Shown here: in pieces, positions 8,539 to 17,010 of the stretch
Layout: each line of letters starts with the position of its first letter
Numbering within the stretch: the first letter of the stretch is position 1
DNA from: Gardnerella vaginalis
GTDB lineage: Bacteria > Actinomycetota > Actinomycetes > Actinomycetales > Bifidobacteriaceae
Direction: 5' to 3'
Assembly (NCBI RefSeq): GCF_040427915.1
Contig: NZ_JBETXJ010000002.1
Span: 558,001 to 622,000 of the forward strand
DNA: 64,000 bases
Position numbers and translations under genes: made by a program
Notes under the pieces: model-generated
Told to the model about the DNA's origin: nothing
The model's database searches: none
Seen by the model: the letters and a program-made list of their open reading frames with translations, nothing else

Positions 8539-9270
8539 ATGCAACATTCATTTACAGTAATGTTGGCAGCCGAGTTTATTGGAACTGCCATTCTTATGAT
8601 TTTTGGCAATGGAGCTGTTGCCAATGTTGAACTTAAAAACACTAAAGGTCATCACGCAGGTTGGCTAAATATTGCTATGGGCTATGGTTTTGGCGTTATG
8701 TTCCCAGTGCTCATGTTTGGCGGAATTTCTGGTGCGCACATAAATCCTGCTATGACAATTGCGCAAGCTGTTTGCGGAATGTTCCCTTGGGCAAACGTAC
8801 TTCCGTATATTGTTGCACAGCTTTTGGGCGCATTGGTCGGTCAGCTTATTGTGTACGTAACTTATTTGCCACATTACAACGAAACCGAAGAGCCAGAGGC
8901 TATTCTTGGCACGTTCTGCACTACGGACGCTTACAATAACAAGCTTAACTACTTCCTAAATGAATTCTTTGGTACGCTCGTGCTTGTTTTGGCTGCGCTT
9001 TGCTGCCTTACTTCTCCTTGGGGAGAGAAGAATTTGGCTGGCGCTTCAATCGTAGTCGGCTTTGTTGTTTGGGGATTGGTGACTTCTATGGGTGGTCCGA
9101 CTGGTCCTGCTTTGAATCCTGCTCGAGACCTTATGCCACGTTTGCTACACGCCATTTTGCCAATTCCACACAAGGGTTCTTCTCGCTGGGGCGAGGCGTG
9201 GATTCCAGTGGTTGCTCCTACTGCTGGCGCAATTTTGGGCGTACTTATGTTTAAGTCGTTATTTGCGTAA
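8539..9270 (+). CDS. glpF: MIP-family channel, glycerol facilitator type
   Basis: 243 residues with six hydrophobic segments and both aquaporin half-helix motifs: GAHINPAMTIAQ and GPALNPARDLMPR. The Asp after the second NPAR is typical of glycerol-conducting aquaglyceroporins rather than water-specific channels, so diffusion of glycerol or similar small polyols is likely. ATG 8539 is chosen because AAGGAT lies about 9 bases upstream and the protein begins close to the first membrane helix (MQHSFTVMLAAEFIGTA). An upstream in-frame start at 8488 would add a basic, non-conserved stretch. No glycerol kinase is adjacent. Expression may depend on the structured leader at 8217-8372. Confidence 0.9.
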   Translation: MQHSFTVMLAAEFIGTAILMIFGNGAVANVELKNTKGHHAGWLNIAMGYGFGVMFPVLMFGGISGAHINPAMTIAQAVCGMFPWANVLPYIVAQLLGALVGQLIVYVTYLPHYNETEEPEAILGTFCTTDAYNNKLNYFLNEFFGTLVLVLAALCCLTSPWGEKNLAGASIVVGFVVWGLVTSMGGPTGPALNPARDLMPRLLHAILPIPHKGSSRWGEAWIPVVAPTAGAILGVLMFKSLFA

Positions 9271-9293
9271 AACATTTGCTTTTAACTGTTATT

Positions 9294-9323
9294 GATTGCG
9301 GTTGATTACGGTTGATTACGGTT
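9294..9323 (+). repeat. Three tandem copies of a 10-bp unit
   Basis: GATTGCGGTT, GATTACGGTT and GATTACGGTT follow each other directly (9294-9303, 9304-9313, 9314-9323) between the aquaporin stop and its terminator. The array is short and could vary in copy number between strains. Confidence 0.75.
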
Positions 9324-9328
9324 GTAAG

Positions 9329-9370
9329 AAGCGCGTGATGCTAGTATGAATGCGTTACGCGCTTTTTATT
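9329..9370 (+). terminator. Terminator after the aquaporin gene
   Basis: AAGCGCGT (9329-9336) pairs with ACGCGCTT (9357-9364), followed by TTTATTTT. The loop is 20 bases. It lies 46 bases before gluQ and ends the aquaporin transcript. Confidence 0.75.
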
Positions 9371-9415
9371 TTGCAAGCTTGTGCTTATTAAAAAGGTATT
9401 AAGAAAGACGGAATA

Positions 9416-10465
9416 ATGTTTTCGAAGTCAACTATTGCTATTGGACGTTTCGCACCGACTCCTTCTGGGCGTATGCATATTGGCAATATGGTAGCAATGT
9501 TGGCTGCTTGGCTTTCTGTAAAATCGCAAGGCGGCAACATGCTTTTGCGTTTGGAAGATCTCGATATTGCGCGAATGCCGAAGGATGCCAGCGCGCGAGT
9601 GATTGACGATTTGCATTGGGCTGGTCTTGATTGGATTGGTGAGCCGACTTATCAGCATAATCGCAATTCTATCTACCAAGAAGCTCTTGAATCATTAGAA
9701 TCTTTGCAAGACGGAGACGGAAATTCCCTGATTTACCCTTGTTTTTGCTCGCGTTCCGATATTCGCGCAATTGCAGCTCCGCAAGAAGGAGATGGTTTCA
9801 TACGCTACCCGGGTACATGCAGAAATCTTCGCAAAAACGCGGAAGGATTGGCGCAAATCGAAAAGCGTTTGCAAAATAATCAGCAACATTCTTTGCGACT
9901 TGCTGTTCCCTCGGCTGATTCGAGGCAAGCAAATATTGATTTTGAAGATGCGATTTTTGGGAAGCAATCTTTTAATATTGACCGCGATTTGGGAGATATG
10001 GTGATTCGCCGCGCTGATGGCGTATTTTCTTATCAGCTTGCTGTTGTTGTTGACGACGTGCTTTCTGGAGTAAACGACATTGTGCGCGGACGCGATTTGC
10101 TGCGTTCGGCAGCGCTTCAAATTTGGATTGGTGAGCTGCTGGAAAAGTCGGGATTCTTTGCGGATCACGGTGTGCATTACGTGCGTCCGCAATTTGCGCA
10201 CTTGCCGCTAATTGATAACGCTCAAGGCGAGCGACTCGCAAAAAGTAAGCACTCGCTAGATGTTGGTGCGCTTCGTGAATCTGGTTGGAGCGCCGAGCGC
10301 ATGATTGGTTACTGCATGTATCTTTTGGGATACAAGAATCCTGAGCAAACTCGCCCAGTAGATATGAGTGCAAACGATGCGCTCGCGTTATTTAAAAGCG
10401 ACGAAACGCCGTGGGATTCTGTTCGCGCAAACCTAGCAGACAAATCCGTGCCCTTCCTTGACTAA
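9416..10465 (+). CDS. gluQ: Glutamyl-Q tRNA(Asp) synthetase-like enzyme
   Basis: 349 residues: a class I glutamyl-tRNA synthetase catalytic core without the anticodon-binding domain. The N terminus GRFAPTPSGRMHIGN carries the HIGH-like motif, and the KMSKS equivalent is RLAKSKHSL. Between them, CFCS and a later YPGTCR provide the cysteines of the zinc-binding insertion. This truncated architecture fits the enzymes that attach glutamate to queuosine in tRNA(Asp). A full-length GltX would be about 480-500 residues. The start ATG 9416 lies behind AAGAAAGACGG. Whether this organism makes or salvages queuosine cannot be judged from the window. Confidence 0.87.
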   Translation: MFSKSTIAIGRFAPTPSGRMHIGNMVAMLAAWLSVKSQGGNMLLRLEDLDIARMPKDASARVIDDLHWAGLDWIGEPTYQHNRNSIYQEALESLESLQDGDGNSLIYPCFCSRSDIRAIAAPQEGDGFIRYPGTCRNLRKNAEGLAQIEKRLQNNQQHSLRLAVPSADSRQANIDFEDAIFGKQSFNIDRDLGDMVIRRADGVFSYQLAVVVDDVLSGVNDIVRGRDLLRSAALQIWIGELLEKSGFFADHGVHYVRPQFAHLPLIDNAQGERLAKSKHSLDVGALRESGWSAERMIGYCMYLLGYKNPEQTRPVDMSANDALALFKSDETPWDSVRANLADKSVPFLD

Positions 10466-10507
10466 TGTATTTCGCTACATATGATTGCAGATATTATTTG
10501 CCAATAT

Positions 10508-10545
10508 TTGACGGCAACATATATTGGCATGTAATATTGTGTGTA
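10508..10545 (+). promoter_or_regulatory. Near-consensus sigma-70 promoter giving a leaderless start
   Basis: -35 TTGACG (10508-10513), 18-base spacer, -10 TAATAT (10532-10537). The ATG at 10545 begins 8 bases after the end of the -10, exactly where transcription should start, and no ribosome site precedes it. The mRNA for the following gene is therefore predicted to be leaderless. Confidence 0.7.
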
Positions 10546-10817
10546 TGTATCAATATGAAGAGCCAATTATTTTGCCATCAGCTTTGAAGCATGGAGTTTC
10601 AGAAAACGACATACTTCATGCGTATCGAGAATCAAGAGGCCCTGTTGATGTCAATTATGATAGAAATCCACCAACAATAATGTATGTGGGACCAGGAGTT
10701 TCTGGCGCTGTTTGGTACGAGATTGGCACAGCAAGAAGGCGTGGATTTTCGCAGGAACTTATAGTTCACGCGATGAAAGCAAGAAAAGGATATTTGGAAA
10801 AGGAAGGGTTGAAATGA
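10545..10817 (+). CDS. Small protein, possible toxin of a toxin-antitoxin-like pair
   Basis: 90 residues, no signal peptide or membrane segment. The N-terminal motif IILPSALKHGVSENDILHAYRES resembles the start of BrnT-like or DUF4258-like small toxins (a basic-strand followed by KHGVS), and a beta-rich middle (PPTIMYVGPGVSG) and a basic C-terminal helix (ARRRGFSQELIVHAMKARKGYL) follow. The start is ATG 10545, placed by the leaderless promoter; no better ribosome site exists for the TTG at 10524. It overlaps the next gene by ATGA (10814-10817), indicating a coupled two-gene operon. Toxin assignment is inference from size, pairing and faint similarity. Confidence 0.65.
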   Translation: MYQYEEPIILPSALKHGVSENDILHAYRESRGPVDVNYDRNPPTIMYVGPGVSGAVWYEIGTARRRGFSQELIVHAMKARKGYLEKEGLK

Positions 10818-11122
10818 AATTTAGTGAATTGAGTAAAGAAGAGCAAAAAGATCTTGCGGAATATGGCGAGATTATTTCAAAAGAAATGGAAGCAAAATCG
10901 GAACCAGATCCAGGAGATCCAACTTTGGATTCTCGTTGGGACCCATCTCGTGAATTGAGCAGATTGAATTATCGCCGTCACGCAATTGAAAAAGAGATAA
11001 ATAACGCTGTGTACAAAAGCCGCAAAAATGGTCAGTCTTGGAATACAATAGGTCGCGCACTTGGAGTTACTGCAGAAGCTGCACGTCGTAAATATAGTGA
11101 TAAAATTCCTCAATTAGTGTGA
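10814..11122 (+). CDS. Small helix-turn-helix protein, possible antitoxin
   Basis: 102 residues. Acidic N terminus (MKFSELSKEEQKDLAEYGE), a Pro/Asp-rich linker (SEPDPGDPTLDSRWDPS), then a C-terminal helix-turn-helix with GQSWNTIGRALGVTAEAARRKY, the pattern of small actinobacterial DNA-binding proteins. ATG 10814 has AGGAAGG upstream (10801-10807) and overlaps the stop of the preceding gene. An acidic protein with a DNA-binding domain immediately after a small basic partner is the usual form of an autoregulating antitoxin. No operator palindrome is obvious at the shared promoter. Confidence 0.7.
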   Translation: MKFSELSKEEQKDLAEYGEIISKEMEAKSEPDPGDPTLDSRWDPSRELSRLNYRRHAIEKEINNAVYKSRKNGQSWNTIGRALGVTAEAARRKYSDKIPQLV

Positions 11123-11154
11123 CTATTTTTTATGAGATTAGATTGGGGCAATAA

Positions 11155-11955
11155 ATGGCATATATGACGCAAAAAGATTTAGCGAATACTGAGGTTGATT
11201 GTGTTCGTGCGCGTCAAATTGCCGACGGCGTGCACAGCGTGCAAGACGCCATTGCTCAAGCCGAATCGCGTTATGGGTGCAAGGTTGGATCTGTTAGGCT
11301 ACTTGCCGCAACTAAAACGCGAGATGTTGGCGAAATTATGGCAGCGCTTAAAGCTGGAGTGCGAGTAATTGGGGAAAATCGTCCGCAAGAAATTGTTGCA
11401 AAAGCAGAAATTTTACGCGTGGAGGCTGCTAAAGAAGGCTTAAGCGTTGGTGTAAACGGCGAAATTCCGCTATACTTAATAGGTCAGCTGCAAAGCAATA
11501 AAATAAACAAAGTCTTGCCGCTTGCAAATGGTATTCAGTCGGTTGACGGCATTGATCTTGCGCAAAAAATATCTGCTCGCGCGCAAAATTTGGGACTTTG
11601 CACAGACGTTATGTTGGAAGTGAACGTTTCGGGAGAAGCTACGAAATCTGGGTGCGTGCCAGAACGTGCGATTGACGAAGCACTCGCTATATCTAGCTTG
11701 TCATCACTTAATTTGTGCGGGTTCATGACGCTTGGAGCGCGCGTGGATGATGAAAAAATAGTGAGAAGTGGTTTCGCAAAATTGCGAGAAATTAGAGATT
11801 GCGTAAGTGAACAACTCGCGCAAGATCATGATGGAAACTCTGCAAAATTAGAGCTTTCGATGGGAATGTCTGGCTATTTTGCGTGGGCGATTGCCGAAGG
11901 TTCTACGATGGTTCGAATCGGTTCGGCAATCTTTGGCCCGCGCGCATTTGTGTAG
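11155..11955 (+). CDS. yggS: YggS/PROSC-family pyridoxal-phosphate-binding protein
   Basis: 266 residues with the alanine-racemase-like barrel fold of YggS, which buffers PLP in the cytosol and affects amino acid pools. The PLP lysine lies in LLAATKTRDVGEI, and further family segments are VIGENRPQEIVAKAE, YLIGQLQSNKINKVLP and LSMGMSGYFAWAIAEGSTMVRIGSAIFG. The usual NRVQ is replaced by NRPQ. GGGG lies about 7 bases before ATG 11155. In many actinobacteria this gene sits with ftsZ/sepF, but that context is absent here. Confidence 0.92.
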   Translation: MAYMTQKDLANTEVDCVRARQIADGVHSVQDAIAQAESRYGCKVGSVRLLAATKTRDVGEIMAALKAGVRVIGENRPQEIVAKAEILRVEAAKEGLSVGVNGEIPLYLIGQLQSNKINKVLPLANGIQSVDGIDLAQKISARAQNLGLCTDVMLEVNVSGEATKSGCVPERAIDEALAISSLSSLNLCGFMTLGARVDDEKIVRSGFAKLREIRDCVSEQLAQDHDGNSAKLELSMGMSGYFAWAIAEGSTMVRIGSAIFGPRAFV

Positions 11956-12004
11956 TATTAAGTTTTGTCTAGCTTCTGATTTTTATCTTTTACTTTTATT
12001 GCCG

Positions 12005-12820
12005 TTACGCATGCATAATCACATTGCGCAGCGAACCAATACCATCTACATGTACAATCGCTTCGTCGCCAGCGTGCAAAGTTCCTGCTGGATACGGCGT
12101 TCCTGTCAAAATCACATCTCCTGGAAGAAGTGTTGAGAAGCTTGAAATCGCAGCGATTTGCTCTGGAATACTGTGGATCAATCGCGCTGTGGTGCCGCTC
12201 GCCTCTGGCACATCTTTTCCATTAAGCGTAAATGAGATATGCGCATCTCGCCAATTTAGCTCAGTTGTAATCCATGGGCCTAGTGGGCAAGAAGTGTCAA
12301 AGCCCTTTGCGCGCGTAAACATTGGGTCGCTACCTGCGCAATCGCGCAAAGTTACGTCATTTACGCAAGTAAAGCCAAAAACATAGTCCATTGCCTTATC
12401 TACCGATACATTTTTGGCGATTTTGCCCATAACAACAGCCACTTCTGGCTCAAAATTCATATCGTTCGAAAAAGCAGGAATAACAATCGGATCGTCTGGG
12501 CCAATTACAGATGTGCTCGGCTTTGTAAAAATCACCATATCTGCAGCAGTATGCGACGCGGCCGCAGCAGAAGATGCGCGCTCTTCAGCAGAACGCGTAT
12601 CGTAGTTTTTTGCCAATCCGTAGACTTTTGAAGGAATCACTGGCGCAAGCAGGCGCACGCCATCGGCATCTAACTCGTAGCGCTTGCCTGTTGGCTTAAC
12701 TCCCTGAGGGCTTAATGGATGACCTTCCAGCGCTACTAAATAATCCTTGCCGTCTGCTTCGTCTTTTTGAACAAACGCATATTGAGGAACTTCATTATAG
12801 GAAAAACGTGCAATTCTCAT
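12005..12820 (-). CDS. Fumarylacetoacetate hydrolase family protein
   Basis: 271 residues. The C-terminal FAH domain shows the metal-binding acidic residues in NDMNFEPEVAVVMG, and the later segments FGFTCVNDVTLRDC, KGFDTSCPLGPWI and LLPGDVILTGTPYPAG. Members hydrolyse or decarboxylate small acylpyruvate-type oxo-acids with a divalent metal. The exact substrate cannot be read from sequence. The N-terminal 60 residues form the small lead domain typical of actinobacterial versions. The gene is single, convergent with yggS and divergent from clpB. Confidence 0.9.
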   Translation of the reverse strand: MRIARFSYNEVPQYAFVQKDEADGKDYLVALEGHPLSPQGVKPTGKRYELDADGVRLLAPVIPSKVYGLAKNYDTRSAEERASSAAAASHTAADMVIFTKPSTSVIGPDDPIVIPAFSNDMNFEPEVAVVMGKIAKNVSVDKAMDYVFGFTCVNDVTLRDCAGSDPMFTRAKGFDTSCPLGPWITTELNWRDAHISFTLNGKDVPEASGTTARLIHSIPEQIAAISSFSTLLPGDVILTGTPYPAGTLHAGDEAIVHVDGIGSLRNVIMHA

Positions 12821-12924
12821 ATTTTTAAGATTACGACATATTTAATACTTATTTATTTTTGATATTTATTTATTTTTTGATATTTGACTGACGACTTTGC
12901 AATTGATGAATTTGATATGGAAAA

Positions 12925-12938
12925 GTCGCAAGCAACCG
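12925..12938 (+). repeat. Dispersed motif GTCGC[AC]AGCAACCG, copy 1
   Basis: GTCGCAAGCAACCG followed by T. It is intergenic, between the FAH gene and clpB, about 40 bases before the HAIR operator. One of five copies in the window (see also 35496, 49997, 61730 and 62206). Confidence 0.8.
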
Positions 12939-12964
12939 TTGTATAAGAAAACGCCACAAACATC

Positions 12965-12997
12965 TTGAAAACAAAACTTGAGTGTAGTAGACTCAAG
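12965..12997 (+). promoter_or_regulatory. clpB promoter with HAIR operator (HspR-type)
   Basis: CTTGAGT (12977-12983), 7 bases, ACTCAAG (12991-12997) is a perfect HAIR inverted repeat, the binding site of the heat-shock repressor HspR in actinobacteria. It overlaps a plausible -10 TAGACT (12988-12993), placed 17 bases after TTGAAA (12965-12970), so bound repressor would block the polymerase. HspR itself is not encoded in the window. Confidence 0.85.
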
Positions 12998-13093
12998 TTT
13001 TAGAAATTGACAGAATGTGGTTTGAGTGCAATCGCAAAAAGTGCACGCAAATCACCTAAAATCCGCTAGATAGCGGTGCAAATGGGGGTAAAT

Positions 13094-15688
13094 ATGGAAC
13101 AAAAATTTACGACCTTAGCGCAAGATGCATTAAGTGATGCTGTGCAAAGCGCGGCGGCAGCTGGCAATGCGCAAGTAGATACGTTACATTTGGCAGATGC
13201 TTTACTTCGCCAAGAACAAGGCGTTGTGCGTGCGCTTATTGCTCAGGCGGGGGCGGACGCACAACAAATCGGTTCTGAAATTCGCAATGCATTAGTGGCA
13301 TTGCCTTCATCTACTGGCTCTACTACGACTAAGCCAGACGCAAGTCGTCAACTTTTGGCCGCGCTAAGCCAGTCAGAAAAAGAAATGCGCTCAATGGGAG
13401 ACGAATACGTTTCCACGGAGCACATGCTTATCGGCATAGTTGCAAGCGCGCCGAATGCTGTCGCGGATATTTTCAAAAAGCACAATGTTTCTGCAGATGC
13501 GTTGCGAAAAGCTGTGCCAACTGTGCGTGGAGGTGCGAAAGTTACCAGCCCAGATGCAGAAGGCAACTACAAAGCGCTTGAAAAATATTCGGTTGATATG
13601 ACTGCGCGCGCTCGCGAGGGAAAGCTTGACCCTGTGATTGGGCGCGATCAGGAAATTCGTCGCGTGATTCAAATTCTTTCTCGACGCACGAAGAACAATC
13701 CTGTGCTAATTGGCGAGCCGGGCGTTGGTAAAACGGCAGTTGTAGAAGGATTGGCTCAACGAATTGTTGCAGGGGATGTGCCTACGACATTGCAAAACAA
13801 GCGTCTTATCAGTCTCGATTTGGCTTCGATGGTTGCAGGTTCGAAGTATCGCGGCGAATTTGAGGAACGCTTAAAGGCAGTGTTGAAGGAAATCCAGCAA
13901 TCGGACGGTCAAATTATTACGTTTATTGACGAAATTCACACTGTTGTTGGCGCAGGATCTGCAGAAGGTTCAATGGATGCTGGCAATATGCTTAAGCCAA
14001 TGCTTGCGCGAGGTGAGCTGCGCTTGGTTGGCGCAACTACGCTTAACGAGTATCGTGAGCATATTGAAAAGGATTCCGCTCTTGAGCGCAGATTCCAGCA
14101 AGTATTCGTTGGCGAGCCATCTGTTGAAGATACGGTGACGATTTTGCGCGGACTTAAGCAACGTTACGAAGCGCACCACAAGGTGACGATTAGTGACGAT
14201 GCAATCGTAGCTGCAGCAACGCTTTCAAACCGCTATATTACTGGCAGACAGCTTCCAGATAAGGCGATTGATTTGGTGGATGAAGCGGCAGCTCACTTGC
14301 GTATGGAGCTTGATTCTCAGCCAGAAGAGATCGACGAATTGCAGCGCAAAGTTACGCGTCTTGAAATGGAAGAAATGCAATTAAAGAAAGCGGAAGATGC
14401 TGCTGCTAAAGAACGCTTAGAAAAGTTGCAAGAAGAATTAGCTAACTCGCGCGAAAAGCTTGCTGGTTTGAAGGCGCGTTGGGATGCGGAAAAGGCTGGC
14501 CACAACAAGGTTGGTGATTTGCGAGCGCAACTCGATGCTAAGCGCGTAGAAGCCGACAAATTCACGCGCGAAGGCAATTTGGAACAAGCAAGCCGTATTT
14601 TGTATGGCGAAATTCCAAGCATTCAAAAAGCTTTGGAAGAAGCGGAGTCTGAGGCTGCTAATGCTAAGAGTGAAGCGAAAGAGCCAATGGTTCCAGACCA
14701 GGTTGATGCTGATTCTATTGCTGGAGTTGTTAGCGAATGGACTGGTATTCCTGTTGGTCGCTTGATGCAAGGCGAAAATGAGAAGCTGCTAAACATGGAA
14801 AAGGAGCTTTCTAAGCGTGTGGTTGGTCAAAGCGAAGCAATTCAGGCTATAGCGGATGCTGTGCGCAGAAGCCGTGCTGGAATTGCAGACCCGAATCGTC
14901 CAACTGGTTCCTTCTTGTTCTTGGGTCCTACTGGCGTTGGTAAGACGGAGCTTGCGAAGGCTCTTGCTGACTTTTTGTTTGACGACGAGCGCGCAATGGT
15001 TCGCATTGATATGAGCGAGTACATGGAAAAGGCTTCCGTTTCGCGTCTAATCGGTGCTGCTCCTGGTTACATTGGCTATGAGGAAGGCGGCCAGCTTACT
15101 GAAGCTGTGCGACGCCGCCCGTATTCTGTAGTGCTTTTTGACGAAGTTGAGAAGGCGCATCCAGAAGTATTCGACGTTTTGTTGCAGGTTTTGGATGATG
15201 GTCGTTTGACTGACGGCCAGGGTAGAACGGTTGATTTTACGAATACGATTTTGATTATGACATCAAACTTGGGTTCGCAATTCCTTGTGCAAGAGGGCTT
15301 GGACGATGCTGCTAAACGCAAGGCTGTTATGAATGCTGTTCACGCTGAGTTTAAGCCAGAGTTCATTAACCGTTTGGATGAGCTTGTTATGTTCCATCCG
15401 TTGAGCCGCGAAGAGCTTGGTGGAATTGTGGATATTCAAGTTCGTCAAGTGGCTGCACGCTTGAGTGATCGCCGTATTAGCTTGGATGTGAGTGATTCTG
15501 CTCGCGCTTGGCTTGCGGAGCATGGCTATGATCCAGTTTATGGTGCTCGTCCGTTGCGCAGATTGGTTCAAACGGAAATTGGCGATCAGCTTGCGCGATT
15601 GTTGCTTTCTGGCGATGTGCATGATGGCGCTCGCGTAGTTGCGGATTGTGAGAATACTAGCGACCATGTAACTCTCAAGATTGCGTAG
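13094..15688 (+). CDS. clpB: ATP-dependent chaperone ClpB
   Basis: About 864 residues with the full ClpB order: Clp N-domain repeats (residues 1-145), AAA1 with Walker [11 protein letters not shown] and [14 protein letters not shown], the coiled-coil middle domain (about 400-520, rich in Glu/Lys/Leu), and AAA2 with [10 protein letters not shown] and [13 protein letters not shown]. It is a hexameric disaggregase acting with DnaK. There is no ClpP-binding IGF loop expected or seen. ATG 13094 follows GGGGG; the upstream GTG 13076 and ATG 13082 are less likely. Regulation by HspR is indicated by the HAIR site upstream. A terminator follows at 15736. Confidence 0.97.
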   Translation: MEQKFTTLAQDALSDAVQSAAAAGNAQVDTLHLADALLRQEQGVVRALIAQAGADAQQIGSEIRNALVALPSSTGSTTTKPDASRQLLAALSQSEKEMRSMGDEYVSTEHMLIGIVASAPNAVADIFKKHNVSADALRKAVPTVRGGAKVTSPDAEGNYKALEKYSVDMTARAREGKLDPVIGRDQEIRRVIQILSRRTKNNPVLIGEPGVGKTAVVEGLAQRIVAGDVPTTLQNKRLISLDLASMVAGSKYRGEFEERLKAVLKEIQQSDGQIITFIDEIHTVVGAGSAEGSMDAGNMLKPMLARGELRLVGATTLNEYREHIEKDSALERRFQQVFVGEPSVEDTVTILRGLKQRYEAHHKVTISDDAIVAAATLSNRYITGRQLPDKAIDLVDEAAAHLRMELDSQPEEIDELQRKVTRLEMEEMQLKKAEDAAAKERLEKLQEELANSREKLAGLKARWDAEKAGHNKVGDLRAQLDAKRVEADKFTREGNLEQASRILYGEIPSIQKALEEAESEAANAKSEAKEPMVPDQVDADSIAGVVSEWTGIPVGRLMQGENEKLLNMEKELSKRVVGQSEAIQAIADAVRRSRAGIADPNRPTGSFLFLGPTGVGKTELAKALADFLFDDERAMVRIDMSEYMEKASVSRLIGAAPGYIGYEEGGQLTEAVRRRPYSVVLFDEVEKAHPEVFDVLLQVLDDGRLTDGQGRTVDFTNTILIMTSNLGSQFLVQEGLDDAAKRKAVMNAVHAEFKPEFINRLDELVMFHPLSREELGGIVDIQVRQVAARLSDRRISLDVSDSARAWLAEHGYDPVYGARPLRRLVQTEIGDQLARLLLSGDVHDGARVVADCENTSDHVTLKIA

Positions 15689-15703
15689 TGCCTGCATTCT
15701 TTA

Positions 15704-15729
15704 ATGTAGTCAAATAATGTAGTCAAATA
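15704..15729 (+). repeat. Perfect tandem 13-bp duplication
   Basis: ATGTAGTCAAATA occurs at 15704-15716 and immediately again at 15717-15729, between the clpB stop and its terminator. It looks like a recent slippage duplication. Confidence 0.8.
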
Positions 15730-15735
15730 AAACGA

Positions 15736-15783
15736 AGCGTGCTGTTTGTTGGATTATTTTCCAGTAGACAGCGCGCTATTTTT
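15736..15783 (+). terminator. Terminator after clpB
   Basis: AGCGTGCTGT (15736-15745) pairs with ACAGCGCGCT (15768-15777) with one G-U pair, 22-base loop, followed by ATTTTT. Confidence 0.78.
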
Positions 15784-16014
15784 GTATCTGAATAAAAAAT
15801 ATTTGTAGAATGAACTTGAAATAAAAAGGTGGATTTCCCACTTAATTTTTCGAGTTATTGCTGATAATTGGCATTATAGGATATGCGTATCTTTTAAAAT
15901 TTTAATTGGTTTTTGTAAAAATCTCTTTTTTTTTTATGTTGAATTCTTATAGAATAAGCGTACGTATTCAGGGCTGAATACGTTATGAAGCAGATTGAAA
16001 ATGGAGATACGAAT
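15784..16014 (+). other. AT-rich leader region of the transporter island
   Basis: About 230 bases without a supported gene between the clpB terminator and the short ORF at 16015. It contains the T10 tract, a possible -10 and a perfect inverted repeat, each listed separately. An ATG at 15985 is in frame with 16015 but lacks a ribosome site. Confidence 0.5.
15926..15983 (+). promoter_or_regulatory. Switch-like promoter region: T10 tract, -10 box and 9-bp inverted repeat
   Basis: Ten consecutive T residues (15926-15935) lie just upstream of a candidate -10 TATAGAAT (15948-15955), in the -35/spacer position. Directly downstream is a perfect inverted repeat, ACGTATTCA (15962-15970), GGGC, TGAATACGT (15975-15983), at the expected transcription start. 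It could be an operator or a 5' hairpin. Slippage in the T tract could alter promoter strength. Confidence 0.5.
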
Positions 16015-16095
16015 ATGTTCGCAAAGAAAGGATTTGCAATAGTTCGCTTGCTGCTATTGTTTATGCTATGCCAATGTCAGCTTATGCTCAGATGA
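16015..16095 (+). pseudogene. Short secreted-peptide-like ORF, apparently frameshifted
   Basis: ATG 16015 has a strong ribosome site (GGAGA, 16003-16007, spacing 7), but the frame stops after 26 codons at 16095. Switching frame near 16042 continues the reading as SLAAIVYAMPMSAYA, then QMSGSVVGIDRENIRSCR, to a stop at 16145. Joined, the two parts make about 43 residues: a basic start (MFAKKGFAIV), a hydrophobic core, an Ala-x-Ala signal peptidase site (AYA) and an 18-residue mature tail with one Cys. A single missing base explains the break. It may be a broken peptide pheromone, a bacteriocin-like substrate of the adjacent exporter, or the remains of a longer exported protein. Confidence 0.45.
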
Positions 16096-16171
16096 GTGGT
16101 TCTGTAGTTGGAATAGACAGAGAAAATATACGAAGTTGTAGGTAAGTAGTCTAGTTATTAAGTGGTGAGAT

Positions 16172-16939
16172 ATGCAAGAATCATATACGGGCTCAGATGT
16201 TCAACTTGTTAATGTGAATTTTTCGTATGGGAAAAAACAAATTTTGCATAATCTTTCTATAGATTTATCTTTTGGTATATGTGGTCTTTTGGGGCCAAAT
16301 GGTGCTGGGAAAACTACTCTGCTTAACGTTATAGCGACTATTTATGCTCCCTCTAGTGGAAAACTTTTTGTTCATGGCTTTGACGTAACTGATCGTGCGG
16401 AAAGGGCTAAAGCTCGGTCAAATATTGGTTATTTGCCACAATCATTTGAACTTATGAATGCATCGAGTGTGTTAAAAAATGTTCAATATGCCGCATGGGC
16501 GCGAGGTCTATCGTGGAGTGCTGCGTATCAAGCTGCTTGGAATGCTCTCAAACAGGTTGGCTTGGAAAAACAAGCACATCGCATCGTTGCTAAAATATCA
16601 GGAGGTCAGCGTCAGCGTGCTGGTATTGCTTGTGTGATTGCTAGTCAGCCTGCAGTACTAATACTTGATGAGCCTACTGTTGGTTTAGATCCTGAGCAGC
16701 GTATTGATATTCGTAATTTTCTTAAGTCTTATTCGCAAAAGCATACTGTTATTGTCAGTACACATTTAGTAGAAGATTTAGCAGTAATTGCGGATCGGGT
16801 TATAGTTCTTAATGAAGGAATTATATTGCTTGATGGGAAAATGGATAATCTTCTTCAATATGCTAATCGTGAAGATCTTATGGTAACTCCATGGGAATCA
16901 GGGTATAGGCATTTGCTATCTAAATTTCATAAAAATTAG
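16172..16939 (+). CDS. ABC transporter ATP-binding protein
   Basis: 255 residues. Walker A is GPNGAGKTTL, the signature is ISGGQRQRAGIA, Walker B is AVLILDEPTVGLDPEQ, and the switch His is in VIVSTHLVEDL. It is of the type that pairs with ABC-2-like exporters. A Lys/Trp-rich Q-loop region (YLPQSFELMNASS) precedes the helical domain. It is followed at 71 bases by two membrane proteins, and together they form one transporter. Codon usage is more AT-rich than in the flanking clpB and rmuC genes. The substrate is unknown; the short secreted-peptide ORF just upstream is the only clue. Confidence 0.9.
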   Translation: MQESYTGSDVQLVNVNFSYGKKQILHNLSIDLSFGICGLLGPNGAGKTTLLNVIATIYAPSSGKLFVHGFDVTDRAERAKARSNIGYLPQSFELMNASSVLKNVQYAAWARGLSWSAAYQAAWNALKQVGLEKQAHRIVAKISGGQRQRAGIACVIASQPAVLILDEPTVGLDPEQRIDIRNFLKSYSQKHTVIVSTHLVEDLAVIADRVIVLNEGIILLDGKMDNLLQYANREDLMVTPWESGYRHLLSKFHKN

Positions 16940-17010
16940 TAGTAGCAGTAACTGGATATGTATAGTTTCTTATTTCGTTAATGTGGTAGCAAGTAGGGAT
17001 GTGATTAAAT

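Noticed and set aside
15985..16014. Earlier ATG at 15985 as the start of the secreted-peptide-like ORF
   Set aside because: It is in frame but lacks a ribosome site, and it would place ten polar residues before the signal sequence; the GGAGA site serves ATG 16015.
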